From Dasypus novemcinctus (lineage: Eukaryota > Chordata > Mammalia > Cingulata > Dasypodidae): 64,000 nt of DNA. Positions 61,236-64,000 of the stretch are shown in pieces. The stretch lies in NCBI RefSeq assembly GCF_030445035.2, contig NC_080682.1, forward strand, positions 34,330,770-34,394,769, written 5' to 3'. A model generated the notes under the pieces. That model saw only the letters and a list, made by a program, of their open reading frames with translations, had not been told where the DNA came from and searched no databases. The number at the start of each line of letters is the position of its first letter. The first letter of the stretch is position 1. A program made the position numbers and the translations under genes.

Positions 61236-61275
61236 TTTTGTTGTTGTTGTTGTTGTTTGTTTGTTTGTTTGTTCA
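61236..61275. repeat. (GTT)n/(GTTT)n microsatellite
   Basis: A simple run of GTT, then GTTT units. Confidence 0.8.
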
Positions 61276-63391
61276 TTTTTGGAGAATCCATTTGGTTATA
61301 CTGGTTAGGGCATTTTTTCCCAGATGAGTGCCTTGGTGAAGTTCAGGAAAGACTTTTCTTGCACTGCTCCTGGTAGATATATTTGAGCATTTTTAACAAG
61401 CCACCTATCAGTTTCCAGGGTGAATTCTAAGCAACTGCCCTGGTTTGTTTACCCTGGGTACACTGTCAAACTTTATGTACTAGTACAGGTGCTGGAATAA
61501 GGGGTAGGAGGAAAACCTGGGTTGAGAGTTTAATACACCCTTATTTGCACTTTGGGGGTTTTTAGTAATTGAACCTGGTATTAATCAATCAATTACCTAT
61601 AAGCCATTGGTGACCTTAGGCTGAAGCACATCCTTTACTCAGTCAGTGTACCATGTGAGAGGTTGCTCCTAAGTTAATTTGTTGGCTTTTTAATTAAAAG
61701 GGTTATTGGTCCTACTGCTTTTAGGCAAGGTGGCCACTTTTTATTTTCTAGACATGCTTATTAACTATTCAGAAAATGAAGTTTATTAGGGCTTTTAACG
61801 TGTTCAATGTTTTCCTGTATATGATTTACTAGAAGTATTACCATAGTTAACAGATATATATCTAGAATAGGATATAGGTACAGCATTTAATACTAATTAA
61901 TATATTACTTAATGTATAAGTTCTTTGAGCTCCAATTAATAGCTTTAAGCTTCAGGCTTGCAATACCACACAGGTTATTTTTCCATGGGAGCAAGCCATA
62001 GTGCCAATTGTGTTTAAGTTCTACTTAGAGTATTCTGGTACTTACTGCTCCCCTTATATGTTCTTTAAAGAAGCTGGAGCAACATTGACTCTAGGGAGAA
62101 ACTAGGTAGTAGATATTATGGGCCTAGTGCATAGAGCCCTTTGGCACTATGAAACAGTGCCAGTTTGTAGACAATATTTATTGTACATTTGGTTGTACTT
62201 AGCCACTGCTGGCTGCTGCAGGAGCTGGAAACTGCAAAGTAGTTTCCATCCACTTCAGGAGCATCACCAGAGATCTAGTAGATACTTTTATTGTTTTAAG
62301 GATCAGTGACCAAACTGGTCAATAACTCACATAGAGAAGTACCCTGGAAGTATTGGACACCTGGTTTGAATGCACAAGAGATTTTGACAATATTGAAGTT
62401 TGTTTCTTGATTTTTATACATTTTTAAACACTTTTAATGTAATATGCTATATATTAAATGAACTTTCAGTACTTTTCTTTTTACTTTTACACTGTTATCA
62501 TGAAGTTATTAATTATACAGGTATCTTATTTTAGCAGTAGAGGGAAAAATAACTTTTTAGTTTTTGAAATGAAAACTGAAGATCCCAATGGCATCAAGGT
62601 AACTTATACTGACACCACTTGAATATGCATATCGAAGTGACTTTCAGACAGTTTTTATTGTTACAAAGTTATTTTTACATTAATACCAATTTAGATTTTT
62701 AACTAGTGATTACTTTTTAGAACTAGCCATTTAAATGCTTTAATTTGGAAGATAATCTCACAAATTTTTATACTTAAACATAATTACATAGACTGGTTAA
62801 TTTACCTTAAATTATAATTGGCAACTGATGGATTTTACTTTATGCATTTAGAAGAGGGCAGATTTATGTTTTTTTAAAACTTAATTTTATTAAACATTAA
62901 TTTATAGTTTTTATTATTTTAAAGATCTAATACATATAATGTTAACTTTTTAACCTGGTATTTTATAAACCAAAGATTTCCCTGAAGGCTCTCTTTTGAT
63001 GGCTTTTCCAGACTAGGGATTTGCAGTTTCCCCCTTTGTGGCTTTTTAAATTAATGGCTTATAACCAAAATGTTTCCAATGCTGTGATACAAATTTTTTT
63101 TTTTTTTTTTGAACCATATGCAGAAGCAAGGAGTGAGCCCAGTCTGGCAATAATCATAAGCAAAAGCAAATTCAGTTTATGATTACTATTACAATAATTG
63201 AAGTTTAGGGATAGGTAAAGTTAGTTACAAAATAACTATAATTAAAAATAATTTTAAATTATAATTACTATTGTTATAGTAAGCACTATACAAACTTGAA
63301 GTAGTCATAAATAAAAGTAAATTAGTTGAAGATTACTATTATAATAGCTGAAATTTAAGCTACATTTATTCCACTGTAATAAAATGTTATG

Positions 63392-63394
<3 letters not shown>

Positions 63395-63432
<38 letters not shown>
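63395..63432. repeat. (TA)n microsatellite
   Basis: About 19 TA units. Confidence 0.9.
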
Positions 63433-63434
<2 letters not shown>

Positions 63435-64000
63435 TACTCATACAATGATTTTAATTCTTGATTTCCAGAAAGTTTTTACTTAAAATTAATTAGGGCACCT
63501 TTATTTATTAATTATGCAATTAAAATAATTTTATTAGTAACAATTCTGTTCAGTTTTGTTTTTTGTTTTTTGTTTTTTTGCCTTTTCCAGCAATTAAATA
63601 AGTTTCACTTGTGAGTTATGCATTAAATTTACCAGCAAGACAGTATTGGCATAGAAAGATTCATTTCCACTTTGCCTTTTACCATCATTTAACTTGTAAC
63701 AGGTGAACTTTACATTTGATTTTCTAGGCATAAGCAAACTGACAAAGTTAAATAGATTTTAAAGTAGAAAACAAAATTAAGCACAGATTAAAACAGAAAA
63801 AATTTTCTTCCTTTGCATTTCTGGGGCAGTTTTAGACTCAGGAGATAGGATAATTAAGCTTTAACATGAAGTTGCCAAGCTGAATTGTGTTTTTTTCCTT
63901 CACAGCTTTTTATGACTTCATTGTCTGATAGTTTTCCAGGTAAACCAGCCACTAAAGTGTCATTAAACTATTAGAGGTTCATTGTTCTAGCTAACAGGCT

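Larger units (their letters stand above)
59687..64000 (-). mobile_element. LTR retroelement fossil running off the window
   Basis: A minus-strand LTR of about 433 bp (59687-60119) starts TGAT and ends with CA on that strand, with TATAAAAG and then AATAAA about 70 bp apart. A purine tract (AAGGGGGAA) lies directly upstream in the element, so this is its 3' LTR and 60120-64000 would be internal sequence. That part is AT-rich and I recognise no gag, pol or env in it, so the family is open. No second LTR is in the window. It looks broken or non-coding throughout. The extent past about 60450 is inferred from orientation only. Confidence 0.5.

Noticed and set aside
1-64000. A prokaryotic-type system (operon, CRISPR array, phage defence)
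   Set aside because: Composition, SINEs, L1s and single-exon ORs are mammalian. The direct repeats seen are SINEs, microsatellites and duplication copies, not spaced arrays.

Overview
The window is mammalian nuclear DNA, most likely from a xenarthran close to the nine-banded armadillo (Dasypus). The evidence is two SINEs with a tRNA-Ala-like head (A box TGGCCCAGTGG, B box GGTTCAAACCC) of the armadillo DAS type, several short tRNA-derived SINEs of a second xenarthran kind, long L1 elements, and single-exon olfactory receptor (OR) genes. I see no bacterial genes, CRISPR array, operon or other system; the content is three ORs embedded in retroelements.

The genes are three intact class II ORs, all on the minus strand. 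Two are near-identical OR8H-type receptors (13920-14861 and 39709-40650) and the third is an OR8I2-type receptor (49671-50603). Human 11q12.1 carries OR8I2-OR8H2-OR8H3 in one orientation (recalled, not searched), so this is very probably the orthologous cluster read backwards.

The main structure is a segmental duplication. Bases 2858-20182 (copy 1) match 26296-45945 (copy 2) at roughly 95-97% identity over the stretches compared by eye. Each copy holds part of an L1, a processed BIRC2 pseudogene, a purine-rich tract, an L1 3'-UTR composite, paired short SINEs, MIR fragments, one OR8H gene, an old L1M fragment and a solo LTR. Later changes are copy-specific: copy 1 has a DAS SINE that replaces about 490 bp, and copy 2 has a class II endogenous retrovirus fossil inside its L1. 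A third, older paralogous unit carries OR8I2 and shares the L1M fragment, the LTR and flanking sequence (53890-56650, and 58600-59683 against 46195-47225).

Layout: 1-2857 L1 3' ends, a SINE and unassigned DNA; 2858-20182 duplication copy 1; 20183-21276 a short GC-rich island and unassigned AT-rich DNA; 21277-32291 a near full-length minus-strand L1, whose part from 26296 rightward belongs to copy 2; 32292-45945 the rest of copy 2; 46048-59683 the OR8I2 unit; 59687-64000 an LTR element in minus orientation running off the window edge. The only genes expected to make protein are the three ORs, odorant GPCRs of olfactory neurons. All other coding-like sequence is retroelement or pseudogene.
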